Source: Algibacter mikhailovii | Lineage (GTDB): Bacteria; Bacteroidota; Bacteroidia; Flavobacteriales; Flavobacteriaceae | Length of the DNA: 64,000 nt | NCBI RefSeq assembly: GCF_014651495.1 | Contig: NZ_BMWZ01000004.1 | Coordinates: 372,001-436,000, forward strand | Reading direction: 5' to 3' | Part shown: piece after piece, positions 32,287-41,877 of the stretch | Layout of the letters: each line of letters starts with the position of its first letter | Numbering within the stretch: the first letter of the stretch is position 1 | Program-made: the position numbers and the translations under genes | The notes under the pieces: model-generated | The model's database searches: none | Told to the model about the DNA's origin: nothing | The model's input: only the letters and a program-made list of their open reading frames with translations

Positions 32287-35200
32287 ATGATTCATTTCTT
32301 TGGAAACGTAAACAGCAAAGTTTTTGCCGTTCAAACAACAAAAGAATTATCAACCGATACCATAACAAAATTAACATGGCTTTTTGCAGGCCAACCCAAA
32401 ATAGAGCAAGCATCTTTAGATGCTTTTTTTGTTGGGCCTCGTGCTGCAATGATAACACCATGGAGTACTAATGCTGTAGAAATCACCCAAAATATGGGGA
32501 TTGAAGACATCATTAGAATTGAGGAATTCTCAGCGGTTGCAGAAGACTTTAAGGATTTTGACCCTATGATTTCAGAGATATTTAAGGGATTGAATCAGGA
32601 CAGTTTCACCATTGATATTGAGCCAGAACCTATTCTCAATATTGAAGACATTGCTGCCTATAATGTACAGGAAGGTTTATCCTTAAGTGATGAAGAGGTG
32701 GCCTATCTGGATGGGGTTGCAAAGAAAATTGGCCGTCCATTAACAGATTCTGAAGTATTTGGATTTTCTCAAGTGAATTCTGAACATTGTCGCCATAAAA
32801 TTTTTAATGGTACATTCGTTATTGATGGCGAAGAAAAACCAACCTCTTTATTCAAATTAATCAAAAAAACATCGAAACAACATCCTAATGATATTGTTTC
32901 GGCCTACAAAGATAATGTGGCTTTCATTAAAGGCCCTAAAGTGGAACAATTTGCACCTAAACGTGCTGATATTCCTGATTATTACACCACAGAAGATTTT
33001 GATTCTGTGATTTCGCTCAAAGCAGAAACACACAACTTCCCAACCACGGTTGAGCCTTTTAATGGCGCTGCAACAGGTTCGGGCGGTGAAATTAGAGATA
33101 GACTGGCAGGAGGAAAAGGCTCTTTACCTTTAGCGGGTACTGCCGTTTATATGACCTCTTATTCTAGACTTGAGGAAAACAGACCTTGGGAAAAGGGGGT
33201 TGCCGAACGCGATTGGTTATACCAAACGCCAATGGATATTTTGATAAAAGCGTCCAATGGGGCTTCAGATTTTGGTAATAAATTTGGGCAACCGCTTATT
33301 TGTGGTTCGGTACTAACTTTTGAACATGAAGAAGAGGCTAGAAAACTAGGTTTCGATAAAGTCATTATGCAAGCCGGCGGTATTGGCTACGGAAAAGCAG
33401 ACCAAGCTTTAAAAGACATCCCTAAAACAGGTGATAAAATTGTCATTCTAGGTGGTGAAAATTACCGTATTGGCATGGGTGGTGCTGCGGTATCATCAGC
33501 AGATACTGGTGCTTTTGCTTCTGGTATTGAATTGAATGCGGTACAACGTTCTAACCCTGAAATGCAAAAACGTGCTGCCAATGCGGTACGTGGGATGGTA
33601 GAAAGTGATGAAAATTTCATTGTTTCTATACATGACCATGGTGCAGGCGGACACCTCAACTGTTTATCTGAACTGGTTGAAGATACTGGAGGAAAAATTG
33701 ATTTAGATGCTTTACCTGTTGGAGACCCTACCCTATCTGACAAAGAAATAATTGGTAACGAATCTCAAGAACGTATGGGATTGGTTATTGGAGAAAAGCA
33801 TATAGAGACACTTAATAAAATAGCAGACCGTGAGCGGTCGCCAATGTACACGGTTGGTGATGTTACTGGTGATGACCGCTTTACATTTCAATCTAAAACC
33901 AAAGGCAACACGCCAATGGATTTAGCTATGGAAGATATGTTTGGTAGTTCGCCAAAAACGGTGATGACGGATAAAACGGTTGCTCGCAACTATAGTGAGG
34001 TCACTTATAACACTGATAATTTCCAAGACTACTTAGAGCAGGTATTACAACTTGAAGCTGTGGCCTGTAAAGACTGGTTAACAAATAAAGTAGACCGTTG
34101 TGTTGGGGGTAAAGTAGCAAAACAACAATGTGTTGGTCCGTTGCAAATTCCATTAAACAATGTGGGTGTGATGGCCCTAGATTATAAAGGCAAAGAAGGT
34201 ATTGCAACCTCTATAGGGCACTCCCCTATTTCTGGTTTAATTAATCCGGTTGCTGGTAGTAGAAATTCCATTACTGAATCTTTAACCAATATTATTTGGG
34301 CCCCTTTAAAAGATGGTTTACAATCCGTATCCTTATCTGCAAACTGGATGTGGCCTTGTAAAAATGAAGGGGAAGACGCGCGTTTGTATGAAGCCGTTGA
34401 AGCCATTTCAGAATTCTCCATTGATTTAGGTATCAATGTACCCACAGGGAAGGATTCATTATCAATGAAGCAGAAATACCCTAATGAAGATGTGATTTCT
34501 CCGGGTACAGTTATTATTTCGGCAGCAGCCAATTGCAATGATATTACTAAAGTGGTTGAGCCTGTTTTTAATAAAAATGCCGGTGGTATTTATTACATCA
34601 ACATCTCTCAAGATGATTTTAAACTTGGAGGAAGTTCATTTGCACAAGTGCTTAATAAGATTGGAAACGATGCTCCAAATGTAAAAGATGCGGCCTATGT
34701 GAAAAACGTATTTAACACCATCCAAGATTTAATTAGAAATGGACAAATAGTTGCAGGACATGATGTGGCCTCTGGAGGTTTAATTACAACCCTTTTAGAA
34801 CTTTGTTTTGCCGATACTAATTTAGGTGCCGAATTAGACCTTTCTGCTTTAGCTGAAAAAGATTCAGTTAAACTATTATTTTCTGAAAACACAGGAATTG
34901 TAATTCAGGCGAAAGATAATGCTATAGAGCAAGTACTAGCTGATGCTAACATTGCATTTTATAATATTGGAAAGGTTACTGAAAGTGATACCTTAAGTAT
35001 CACTAATAATGCGGATGTATTTACTTTAACCGTTTCAGAATTGCGTGATGTTTGGTATAAAACATCGTTCCTATTAGACCAAAAACAAACGGCTAACGGT
35101 TTAGCACAGGACCGCTTTGATAATTATAAAAATCAGCCTTTACAATATACATTCCCAAAACATTTTACTGGTAAACTTAAAGATGTTATTGCGAGTGGAA

Positions 35201-36009
35201 CGAAGCAATCTGCCCAAAATGAAACGATTGCCACGTCGCAAGCGTCTCGCAATGACGAACAACGTCCCAAGGCTGCCATTCTGCGTGAAAAAGGATCTAA
35301 TTCCGAGCGTGAAATGGCAAACGCCATGTATTTAGCAGGTTTTGATGTGAAGGATGTACACATGACCGATTTAATTTCTGGTCGTGAAACTTTAGAAGAT
35401 ATTCAGTTTTTAGGTGCTGTTGGTGGTTTTTCTAACTCCGATGTTTTAGGTTCTGCCAAAGGTTGGGCAGGTGCTATAAAATATAACGAAAAGGCTAATA
35501 AAGCCATTCAAAACTTCTTCGATAGAGAAGACACCTTGTCTGTTGGTATTTGTAATGGTTGTCAATTATTCATGGAACTTGAGGAAATAAATCCTGACCA
35601 TGATGTTCACGGAAAAATGCATCATAATGACTCGCATAAGCATGAGAGCTCATTTACCTCTGTAAAAATTCAAGAGAACCATTCTGTGATGCTATCTACA
35701 CTTGCTGGTACAACGCTAGGCGTTTGGATTTCTCATGGCGAGGGTAAATTTAATTTACCATATGCTGAGGACCAATACCATATTGTTGCTAAATACGGTT
35801 ATGAAGGCTACCCTCATAATCCTAATGGTTCAGATTTTAACACCGCTATGATGAGTGATAAAACAGGTCGTCATTTAGTCACTATGCCACATATAGAGCG
35901 TTCAACATTCCAATGGAACTGGGCTAATTATCCAGATGGCAGAAACGATGAAGTATCCCCTTGGTTAGAGGCATTTGTAAATGCGCGTTTATGGATTGAG
36001 AATAATTAA
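32287..36009 (+). CDS. purL: Phosphoribosylformylglycinamidine synthase, with an in-frame palindromic insertion
   Basis: Large-type PurL of 1,240 residues catalysing the fourth step of purine synthesis with ATP and glutamine. Visible are the linker-region SQVNSEHCRHK, the ATP-site ETHNFPTTVEPFNGAATGSGG, a second synthetase half (PTGKDSLSMKQ, AGHDVASGGL) and the C-terminal glutaminase with GICNGCQLF and SHGEGKF. Between the synthetase and glutaminase domains the protein has about 22 extra residues (about 968-989) encoded by a 66-bp palindromic repeat; the frame is kept. The frame is open to 32170, but the promoter at 32228-32254 supports the ATG used here. Confidence 0.95.
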   Translation: MIHFFGNVNSKVFAVQTTKELSTDTITKLTWLFAGQPKIEQASLDAFFVGPRAAMITPWSTNAVEITQNMGIEDIIRIEEFSAVAEDFKDFDPMISEIFKGLNQDSFTIDIEPEPILNIEDIAAYNVQEGLSLSDEEVAYLDGVAKKIGRPLTDSEVFGFSQVNSEHCRHKIFNGTFVIDGEEKPTSLFKLIKKTSKQHPNDIVSAYKDNVAFIKGPKVEQFAPKRADIPDYYTTEDFDSVISLKAETHNFPTTVEPFNGAATGSGGEIRDRLAGGKGSLPLAGTAVYMTSYSRLEENRPWEKGVAERDWLYQTPMDILIKASNGASDFGNKFGQPLICGSVLTFEHEEEARKLGFDKVIMQAGGIGYGKADQALKDIPKTGDKIVILGGENYRIGMGGAAVSSADTGAFASGIELNAVQRSNPEMQKRAANAVRGMVESDENFIVSIHDHGAGGHLNCLSELVEDTGGKIDLDALPVGDPTLSDKEIIGNESQERMGLVIGEKHIETLNKIADRERSPMYTVGDVTGDDRFTFQSKTKGNTPMDLAMEDMFGSSPKTVMTDKTVARNYSEVTYNTDNFQDYLEQVLQLEAVACKDWLTNKVDRCVGGKVAKQQCVGPLQIPLNNVGVMALDYKGKEGIATSIGHSPISGLINPVAGSRNSITESLTNIIWAPLKDGLQSVSLSANWMWPCKNEGEDARLYEAVEAISEFSIDLGINVPTGKDSLSMKQKYPNEDVISPGTVIISAAANCNDITKVVEPVFNKNAGGIYYINISQDDFKLGGSSFAQVLNKIGNDAPNVKDAAYVKNVFNTIQDLIRNGQIVAGHDVASGGLITTLLELCFADTNLGAELDLSALAEKDSVKLLFSENTGIVIQAKDNAIEQVLADANIAFYNIGKVTESDTLSITNNADVFTLTVSELRDVWYKTSFLLDQKQTANGLAQDRFDNYKNQPLQYTFPKHFTGKLKDVIASGTKQSAQNETIATSQASRNDEQRPKAAILREKGSNSEREMANAMYLAGFDVKDVHMTDLISGRETLEDIQFLGAVGGFSNSDVLGSAKGWAGAIKYNEKANKAIQNFFDREDTLSVGICNGCQLFMELEEINPDHDVHGKMHHNDSHKHESSFTSVKIQENHSVMLSTLAGTTLGVWISHGEGKFNLPYAEDQYHIVAKYGYEGYPHNPNGSDFNTAMMSDKTGRHLVTMPHIERSTFQWNWANYPDGRNDEVSPWLEAFVNARLWIENN
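35188..35253. repeat. REP-like palindromic element inserted in frame in purL
   Basis: Ends ATTGCGAG (35188-35195) and CTCGCAAT (35246-35253) are exact reverse complements; inner GCAATC and GATTGC also pair. The length of 66 is a multiple of three. The sequence type (CGAAGCAATC, CTCGCAATGACG) is that of the dispersed intergenic palindromes of Flavobacteriia. It is translated as residues in the linker between two PurL domains. Confidence 0.72.
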
Positions 36010-36076
36010 TATTTTTAAATCGAAGCCTTCTGTTAAGACTAATTGGTTTGAAATTCAACGCTATTATTATTTTTGC

Positions 36077-37456
36077 ATGTATAATTTTTCTTGCAATATT
36101 AATGTGTTGGCTCAAGCGAACATCTTGAATGCCGAATCAGGAACCGACTTAAAAAGGACATTCTACTTTAAAGATAAAGTTATATCTCAAATTAAATGGT
36201 ATGACAAAAACAAACAGATTTATAGAATTAAGACCTTTTATAAATCAGGCCATCCGAATGAAGATTTTGTTTTTGCCAATGGTAAATTAAATGGTAAATC
36301 GTACAAATTCAATAAAAAGGGAGAAAAGCTTACCACTTGGAATTTTAAAAACGGAAGACTAATAAGCCGTAATGACCATATTCTAGAATTTAACAAAAAA
36401 AATGAAGAAAAGGTTAAAGCTTACCATAAGAAGCTAAAAGAACTCAATCAGGCTATTCTAGAAAACCCTAATAGCGTAAAACTACATGGGCAACGCGCTA
36501 GAATTAGGCATTATTTGGGCAATTATACATTGGCGCTGTATGATTACAAAAGGCTCGAAAAAAAAATGCTTAAAATTCAGGAAACTAATAAATTGCCTGA
36601 AAAGTTAGTTGGAAGTGTTTATGACCACTTAGGTAGTATTTATTCCTATTATGAAATGGAAAACCACGCCGTTCATTATAAATTCAAAGCCATAATAGCC
36701 TCTCCAAAAGAAAGCAGACTATATTATAATATTGGTAATTATTTAATAAAAACTAAAAATTATAGATTAGGTATTACCTTTTTAAATAGGGCCATAGAAA
36801 TGGTTCCTGGGCATTCATTCGCGTATTGGGGGCTTTCTGCAGCTTATTCCGATTTAGAAAACTATGATAAGGCCATGACCTGTGTAAACATAGCTTTTAA
36901 AAACGAGGCAACTTTGTATAAACGTGGTGTTGGCAATCCAGAAAGAGATTTACGTACCATTCGTGGTCTTGTGTACCATAAATTAGGTGAATCTGATAAA
37001 GGTATATCAGATTTAGAAGAGGCACTACGGATAAACCCAGATAACAGTTTTGCCTTAAGAAATCTTGGATTGATTTATCATGATTTGGGTGAATATAAGA
37101 CATCCTGCAAATTGCTTGAAAAAGCTAAAAATTTAGGTTATGAAAAAACACATGATAGGTATGATATACAAACTTATTTAAATTACTCTTGTAATAATAA
37201 AAGCATTCCTAGTTTAGCCACCAATACCGTTACTAAACCTTATGTTTACCCTAATCCAGCAGAAGATATAATACGTATAAAGAATTATAATATTAAGAAT
37301 TTCAAGTATAGCCTTTATAATTTTGAATCAAAACTTATGCATACAGGAAATGCTAGTAATGGAAGCATAAACATTTCTAGCTTACCCCCTGGTCTCTACA
37401 TTTTAGAAGTAGAGGCCAACAAACTAATCAACACGTTTAAAATTGTAAAAAACTAG
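36077..37456 (+). CDS. TPR protein with type IX secretion sorting domain; 5' end probably frameshifted
   Basis: From this ATG 459 residues are read: an N-terminal MORN/toxin-repeat-like region (YKSGHPNEDFVFANGKLNG), several TPR units (about residues 120-365) and a C-terminal type A T9SS sorting domain (VYPNPAEDIIRI to NTFKIVKN). T9SS cargo needs a signal peptide, but this frame starts MYNFSCNINVLAQA, which is too short. A good signal peptide, KFNAIIIFACIIFLA, lies just upstream in another frame beginning at a TTG (36048). A one-base loss around 36090-36100 would explain this. The product is probably secreted or cell-surface if the frame is restored. Confidence 0.65.
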   Translation: MYNFSCNINVLAQANILNAESGTDLKRTFYFKDKVISQIKWYDKNKQIYRIKTFYKSGHPNEDFVFANGKLNGKSYKFNKKGEKLTTWNFKNGRLISRNDHILEFNKKNEEKVKAYHKKLKELNQAILENPNSVKLHGQRARIRHYLGNYTLALYDYKRLEKKMLKIQETNKLPEKLVGSVYDHLGSIYSYYEMENHAVHYKFKAIIASPKESRLYYNIGNYLIKTKNYRLGITFLNRAIEMVPGHSFAYWGLSAAYSDLENYDKAMTCVNIAFKNEATLYKRGVGNPERDLRTIRGLVYHKLGESDKGISDLEEALRINPDNSFALRNLGLIYHDLGEYKTSCKLLEKAKNLGYEKTHDRYDIQTYLNYSCNNKSIPSLATNTVTKPYVYPNPAEDIIRIKNYNIKNFKYSLYNFESKLMHTGNASNGSINISSLPPGLYILEVEANKLINTFKIVKN

Positions 37457-37469
37457 TTAAAAACAAAAA

Positions 37470-37505
37470 AAAGACACTTTGTGCTCTCACCTACAAAGCA
37501 TCTTT
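37470..37505. terminator. Bidirectional terminator between the T9SS TPR gene and ppdK
   Basis: AAAGACACTTTGT pairs with ACAAAGCATCTTT except for a 2-base internal mismatch, with an A run before it and a T run after it. It lies between two convergent genes and can serve both. Confidence 0.72.
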
Positions 37506-37527
37506 TTTAACTAACCAATCAACTATA
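37470..37527. repeat. Terminator-containing repeat, copy 1
   Basis: Matches 40491-40548 at 56 of 58 bases. It contains the hairpin described at 37470-37505. Confidence 0.8.
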
Positions 37528-37541
37528 ATTCTTTATAATGC

Positions 37542-37608
37542 TTAGGCAACTTGGAGTTTACCTTTTTTAACATTATCCATTTTTTATCAGCTTTTTTAAC
37601 TTTAAAAA
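37542..37608 (-). pseudogene. Relic of the 3' end of the OFA-type transporter gene
   Basis: Directly after the ppdK stop, the minus strand holds ATGGATAATGTTAAAAAAGG, identical to the last codons of the transporter gene at 40556, then a stop codon and the shared terminator repeat. In the transporter frame it reads K-M-D-N-V-K-K-G-K-L, with one base missing from an A run upstream. It is a scar of duplication or recombination. The same DNA also offers a 29-codon frame that starts at an ATGA overlapping the ppdK stop; I consider that incidental. Confidence 0.6.
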
Positions 37609-40338
37609 TCATACCGTTGCTTTTATAGCTGCTTGCGCAGAAACCAATCTAGCAATGGGTATTCTATAAGGCGAGCAACTCACGTAATTCATCCCTACAT
37701 TATAACAAAACTCCACAGAACTGGGTTCACCCCCATGTTCCCCGCAAATACCTACTTTTAAATTAGGTTTTACACGTCTACCGCGTTCTGTTCCCATTTT
37801 TACTATTTGTCCGACACCAGCTTGATCTAAAACTTCAAAAGGATCTGCTTTTAAAATTCCCTTTTCTAAATATACTGGTAAAAACTTACCTGCATCATCA
37901 CGAGAATATCCAAAAGTCATTTGCGTTAAATCATTGGTTCCAAATGAAAAGAAATCTGCCTTTTCAGCAATGAGATCAGCCATTATAGCCGCCCTAGGAA
38001 TTTCTATCATAGTGCCTACCAAATACTCCACAGTATCCTGTCGTTCTTCAAATATGGTATTGGCTGTAGTTCTAATGATTTCCTCTTGCAGCTCAAACTC
38101 TTTTACTGTTCCAACCAAAGGCACCATAATTTCAGGTTTACAGGGAATTCCTCTTTCCTTTAAATTAAGAGCGGCTTCAATAATTGCCCGTGTTTGCATT
38201 TCTGTAATTTCCGGATACGTATTGCCTAGTCTACAGCCTCTATGACCCAACATAGGATTAAACTCCTCTAATTCTGCCACTTTTATTTTTACGGCCTCTA
38301 ATGAAATATGTAAGTCTTCAGCCAAACTTCTTTGTGTTTCTAATTGGTGTGGCACAAATTCATGCAAAGGTGGGTCTAACAAACGAATAGTTACCGGCAA
38401 ACCTGACATAGCCTCAAAAATGCCTTCAAAATCTGCACGCTGCATTGGTAATAGTTCTTCTAAAGCCTGCTTTCTACCTTTTAAAGTATCGGCTAAAATC
38501 ATTTCGCGCATGACTTTAATTCTATCCACCTCAAAAAACATGTGTTCTGTTCTAGTCAACCCAATGCCTTTGGCTCCAAAACTACGTGCTACTTTTGCGT
38601 CCTTCGGGCTATCGGCATTTGTACGAACTTTCATTTCTGCATACTTATCAGACAACTTCATGATTTCAGCAAATTCACCACTCAACTCAGGTTCAATAGT
38701 AGCTACTTTGCCCTCTATAATATTTCCTGTTGAACCGTTTAATGAAATCCAGTCGCCTTCATGATATTCCTGTTTTCCTACGGTAAGCGTTCTGGTTTTA
38801 TAATTAATTTTTAATGCTCCAGCTCCCGAAATACAGCATTTACCCATACCTCTAGCTACAACAGCAGCATGAGATGTCATACCGCCACGAGCCGTTAAAA
38901 TACCCTTCGCAATATTCATACCCTCTAAATCTTCAGGAGAAGTTTCAATACGAACTAGAATACTATTTTTATACTTCTTAGCCTCATCAGCAAAAAAGAC
39001 TATTTTCCCTGTTGCTGCTCCGGGAGAAGCAGGTAAGCCTTGCGCTATTACATGGGCCCTTTTCAATGCATCTGGATCAAAAATAGGATGTAACAATTCA
39101 TCTAACTTGTTGGCTTCAATTAAAAGTAAAACTTCTTTTTCATCAATCATCCCCTCTTTTAATAAATCCATTGCTATTTTCACCATGGCCGCACCAGTGC
39201 GCTTACCGTTTCTTGTTTGAAGAATCCAAAGTTTGCCATCCTGAATGGTAAACTCCATATCCTGCATATCACGGTAATGCTTTTCTAATATATCTTGGTA
39301 GGTATTTAATTCTTCAAAAATAGATGGCATCAACTCTTCTAATGAAGGGTAATTTTCAACCCTATCTTCCTCGTCAATTTTTGCTAATTCCGCCCATCTT
39401 AAAGAGCCCAATTTTGTAATTTGCTGTGGCGTTCTAACACCGGCCACCACATCTTCACCCTGTGCATTAATTAAATATTCCCCATTAAACACATTCTCAC
39501 CCGTTCCTGCATCACGTGTAAAGCAAACCCCAGTTCCTGAATTATTACCCATATTACCATAAACCATAGCCTGTACGTTTACAGCGGTTCCCCAATCCGC
39601 CGGGTAACCATGCATGTTTCTGTAGTATACGGCACGTTCGCCATTCCAGCTATTAAATACAGCGATAATAGCACCCCATAATTGATCCCAAGGATTGGAT
39701 GGAAAATCATGCCCCGTACGCTTTTTAATAGCCTCTTTAAAGTCATAAACAAGGTCCTTTAAATCTTGAATAGTAAATTCAGTATCCAATTGAATGCCTC
39801 GTTTTTCTTTAAGGTGTTCCATGATTTCTTCAAAAGGATCTATATCTTCTTTTGAGGCTGGTTTCATACCCAAAACAACACCGCCATACATTTGAATAAA
39901 ACGCCGGTAAGAATCCCAAGCAAATTGCTCGTTTTTAGTCTTCATAGCTAATCCGAGGACAACCTCATCATTCATACCTATATTAAGTACCGTATCCATC
40001 ATTCCCGGCATAGATACCCGAGCTCCCGATCTAACAGAAATTAATAATGGATTAGCTTCATCCCCAAAAGTTGTCCCCATTATAGTCTCAATATTACTTA
40101 TTGAGGATTCAACCTCCTCTTTGATCATATCGAGAACAACCTGTTCACCCAACACGTTATATTCCGTACAAACTTCCGTGGTGATGGTAAAACCTGGAGG
40201 AACTGGTATTCCTATCGAACTCATTTCTGCCAAATTGGCCCCCTTACCTCCCAAAAGGTTTTTCATTGTCCTATTACCGTCGGCACTTTCGCTTCCAAAT
40301 CGGTAAACTCTAGCTTTTAATTTTTCAAGTACTTCCAT
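37609..40338 (-). CDS. ppdK: Pyruvate, phosphate dikinase
   Basis: A 909-residue enzyme interconverting pyruvate, ATP and phosphate with PEP, AMP and pyrophosphate. The N-terminal nucleotide domain starts with GGKGANLAEMSSIGIPVPPGF. The phosphohistidine domain has GGMTSHAAVVARGMGKCC with the catalytic His. The C-terminal PEP/pyruvate barrel ends with GICGEHGGEPSSVEFC, including the catalytic Cys. In a glycolytic anaerobe it spares ATP; it can also run toward gluconeogenesis. The upstream region carries an FNR-like palindrome. It is separated from the transporter gene by a terminator, so it has its own promoter. Confidence 0.96.
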   Translation of the reverse strand: MEVLEKLKARVYRFGSESADGNRTMKNLLGGKGANLAEMSSIGIPVPPGFTITTEVCTEYNVLGEQVVLDMIKEEVESSISNIETIMGTTFGDEANPLLISVRSGARVSMPGMMDTVLNIGMNDEVVLGLAMKTKNEQFAWDSYRRFIQMYGGVVLGMKPASKEDIDPFEEIMEHLKEKRGIQLDTEFTIQDLKDLVYDFKEAIKKRTGHDFPSNPWDQLWGAIIAVFNSWNGERAVYYRNMHGYPADWGTAVNVQAMVYGNMGNNSGTGVCFTRDAGTGENVFNGEYLINAQGEDVVAGVRTPQQITKLGSLRWAELAKIDEEDRVENYPSLEELMPSIFEELNTYQDILEKHYRDMQDMEFTIQDGKLWILQTRNGKRTGAAMVKIAMDLLKEGMIDEKEVLLLIEANKLDELLHPIFDPDALKRAHVIAQGLPASPGAATGKIVFFADEAKKYKNSILVRIETSPEDLEGMNIAKGILTARGGMTSHAAVVARGMGKCCISGAGALKINYKTRTLTVGKQEYHEGDWISLNGSTGNIIEGKVATIEPELSGEFAEIMKLSDKYAEMKVRTNADSPKDAKVARSFGAKGIGLTRTEHMFFEVDRIKVMREMILADTLKGRKQALEELLPMQRADFEGIFEAMSGLPVTIRLLDPPLHEFVPHQLETQRSLAEDLHISLEAVKIKVAELEEFNPMLGHRGCRLGNTYPEITEMQTRAIIEAALNLKERGIPCKPEIMVPLVGTVKEFELQEEIIRTTANTIFEERQDTVEYLVGTMIEIPRAAIMADLIAEKADFFSFGTNDLTQMTFGYSRDDAGKFLPVYLEKGILKADPFEVLDQAGVGQIVKMGTERGRRVKPNLKVGICGEHGGEPSSVEFCYNVGMNYVSCSPYRIPIARLVSAQAAIKATV

Positions 40339-40405
40339 AATGTTTCTTATTAAAATTCGTATTAACGGGCATTTAATAAAATTAGGAAATATGCCTGAAA
40401 TGAAT

Positions 40406-40421
40406 AATGATATATATCATT
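40406..40421. promoter_or_regulatory. 16-bp palindrome upstream of ppdK, possible CRP/FNR-type site
   Basis: AATGATATATATCATT is a perfect palindrome containing TGAT-N4-ATCA, close to the FNR consensus TTGAT-N4-ATCAA. It lies 68 nt before the ppdK start. An AT-rich palindrome can arise by chance, so this is tentative. Confidence 0.4.
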
Positions 40422-40490
40422 TATGGAGGCGGATAGCATTAAAATCTGACCTGATTTTAATGCCCTTTGAAGTAATTATAATGCAAAAAA

Positions 40491-40526
40491 AAAGACACTT
40501 TGTTCTCTCACCAACAAAGCATCTTT
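40491..40526 (-). terminator. Terminator after the OFA-type transporter
   Basis: Same hairpin as at 37470-37505. On the minus strand it is followed by a run of at least eight T, a typical intrinsic terminator for the pflB-pflA-transporter unit. Confidence 0.78.
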
Positions 40527-40548
40527 TTTAACTAACCAATCAACTATA
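40491..40548. repeat. Terminator-containing repeat, copy 2
   Basis: Matches 37470-37527 at 56 of 58 bases; similarity continues into the 3' end of the transporter gene. Confidence 0.8.
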
Positions 40549-40555
40549 TATTTTT

Positions 40556-41824
40556 TCAGGCAAATTTCAATTTACCTTTTTTAACATTATCCATTTTTTT
40601 ATAGGCTTTTGTCACTTCAATTTTCATAAGAATTGATACAATCAAAGCAATTACAAACAACCCTGAGAATACTTTTAAAGTCACGTCTAAAGACCCGGTT
40701 GTATTTTTCACAACATCATATATGGTAGGTCCTACAACACCTGCCAATCCCCAAGCAGCCAATACCATACCATGGATGGCTCCTAATTGCTTGGTTCCAA
40801 ATAAGTCACCTAAGAATGCTGGTAACGTAGCAAAACCACCACCGTACATCGTGATAACCGTAAAGAGCACGATTAAGAACCCAATCTCTACCGTTATTTG
40901 AGGTAAGAAATAGAATGCCAGTATTTGAAAACCAAAGAAAATAATAAAGGTATTCGCACGGCCTAAATAATCAGATAAGGTTGACCAAGCCAGTCGCCCT
41001 AAACCGTTAAATACACCAATAAAACCAACTATTGCCGCTGCCTGCATAGGCGTGTAATTAAGCTTCTCTTGCATCATAGGACTTGCGGCCGATATAATGG
41101 CAATACCACAAGAAATATTAATAAACATCATGATCCACATGAAGTAGAATCGTTTTGTTTTTAGTGAGGCATTGGCATCAATATTAGCCATGTCTGCCTT
41201 TATAGTCTTTCCTTCACCAGGTTTAAAACCTTCAGGTAAATAGCCTTCTGGTGGTCGTTCTATGTATCTCGCAGAAGACAAAATTAGTACCATATAAATT
41301 AAACCCAATACGTAAAATGCATTGGCCACGCCCACTGAGTCAAACAAAGATTGCATAACAGGCCCAAATATTAATGCTGCAAAACCAAAGCCCATAATAG
41401 CCATTCCGGTTGCTAAGCCACGTCTGTCTGGAAACCATTTCACCAAGGTACTTACTGGTGTGATATACCCTAAACCTAGTCCGATACCACCTATAACACC
41501 ATAGCATAAATAAAACAGCCACAAAGACTCCAATTGAACGGCTAGTCCCGAGCCCAAAATACCAACACCATAAAATATACCGGCTGTTGTTCCACTCACT
41601 TTGGGTCCAACTTTTTCCACCCATCGCCCTAAAAAGGCCGCCGAAAGACCTAATAATAAAATAGCGATTTTAAAGGCCCATTTTATGACACTTCCATCTA
41701 CATCAAATACATCCTTAACGGGATTTGTCATCACAGAATAAGCGTAAACAGATCCTATTGATATATGGATACCTACTGCCGAAGCAGCTATTAACCACCG
41801 GTTTTTTAGTTTTTGTGTTTTCAT
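40556..41824 (-). CDS. MFS transporter, OFA (oxalate/formate antiporter) family
   Basis: A 422-residue protein with twelve predicted membrane helices. The N terminus IGSVYAYSVMTNPVKDVF, the cytoplasmic loop WFPDRRGLATGMAIMGFG and the RPPEGYLPEGF segment between the two halves are typical of OFA-family transporters. Next to pflA and pflB it may export formate or exchange it for another carboxylate, which is inference. It ends at the terminator repeat. A relic of its 3' end lies beyond ppdK. Confidence 0.85.
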   Translation of the reverse strand: MKTQKLKNRWLIAASAVGIHISIGSVYAYSVMTNPVKDVFDVDGSVIKWAFKIAILLLGLSAAFLGRWVEKVGPKVSGTTAGIFYGVGILGSGLAVQLESLWLFYLCYGVIGGIGLGLGYITPVSTLVKWFPDRRGLATGMAIMGFGFAALIFGPVMQSLFDSVGVANAFYVLGLIYMVLILSSARYIERPPEGYLPEGFKPGEGKTIKADMANIDANASLKTKRFYFMWIMMFINISCGIAIISAASPMMQEKLNYTPMQAAAIVGFIGVFNGLGRLAWSTLSDYLGRANTFIIFFGFQILAFYFLPQITVEIGFLIVLFTVITMYGGGFATLPAFLGDLFGTKQLGAIHGMVLAAWGLAGVVGPTIYDVVKNTTGSLDVTLKVFSGLFVIALIVSILMKIEVTKAYKKMDNVKKGKLKFA

Positions 41825-41877
41825 AATTTATATGGTTTAAGTACTGCTAGTTAGTTCGCTTAGCATACTTATTTTAC

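Noticed and set aside
37525-37612. 29-codon minus-strand frame overlapping the ppdK stop (ATGA)
   Set aside because: The DNA is a decayed copy of the transporter 3' end, so the frame is better explained as incidental.
40340-40531. 63-codon plus-strand frame upstream of ppdK
   Set aside because: Runs through the terminator hairpin and the palindrome; composition is that of non-coding DNA.
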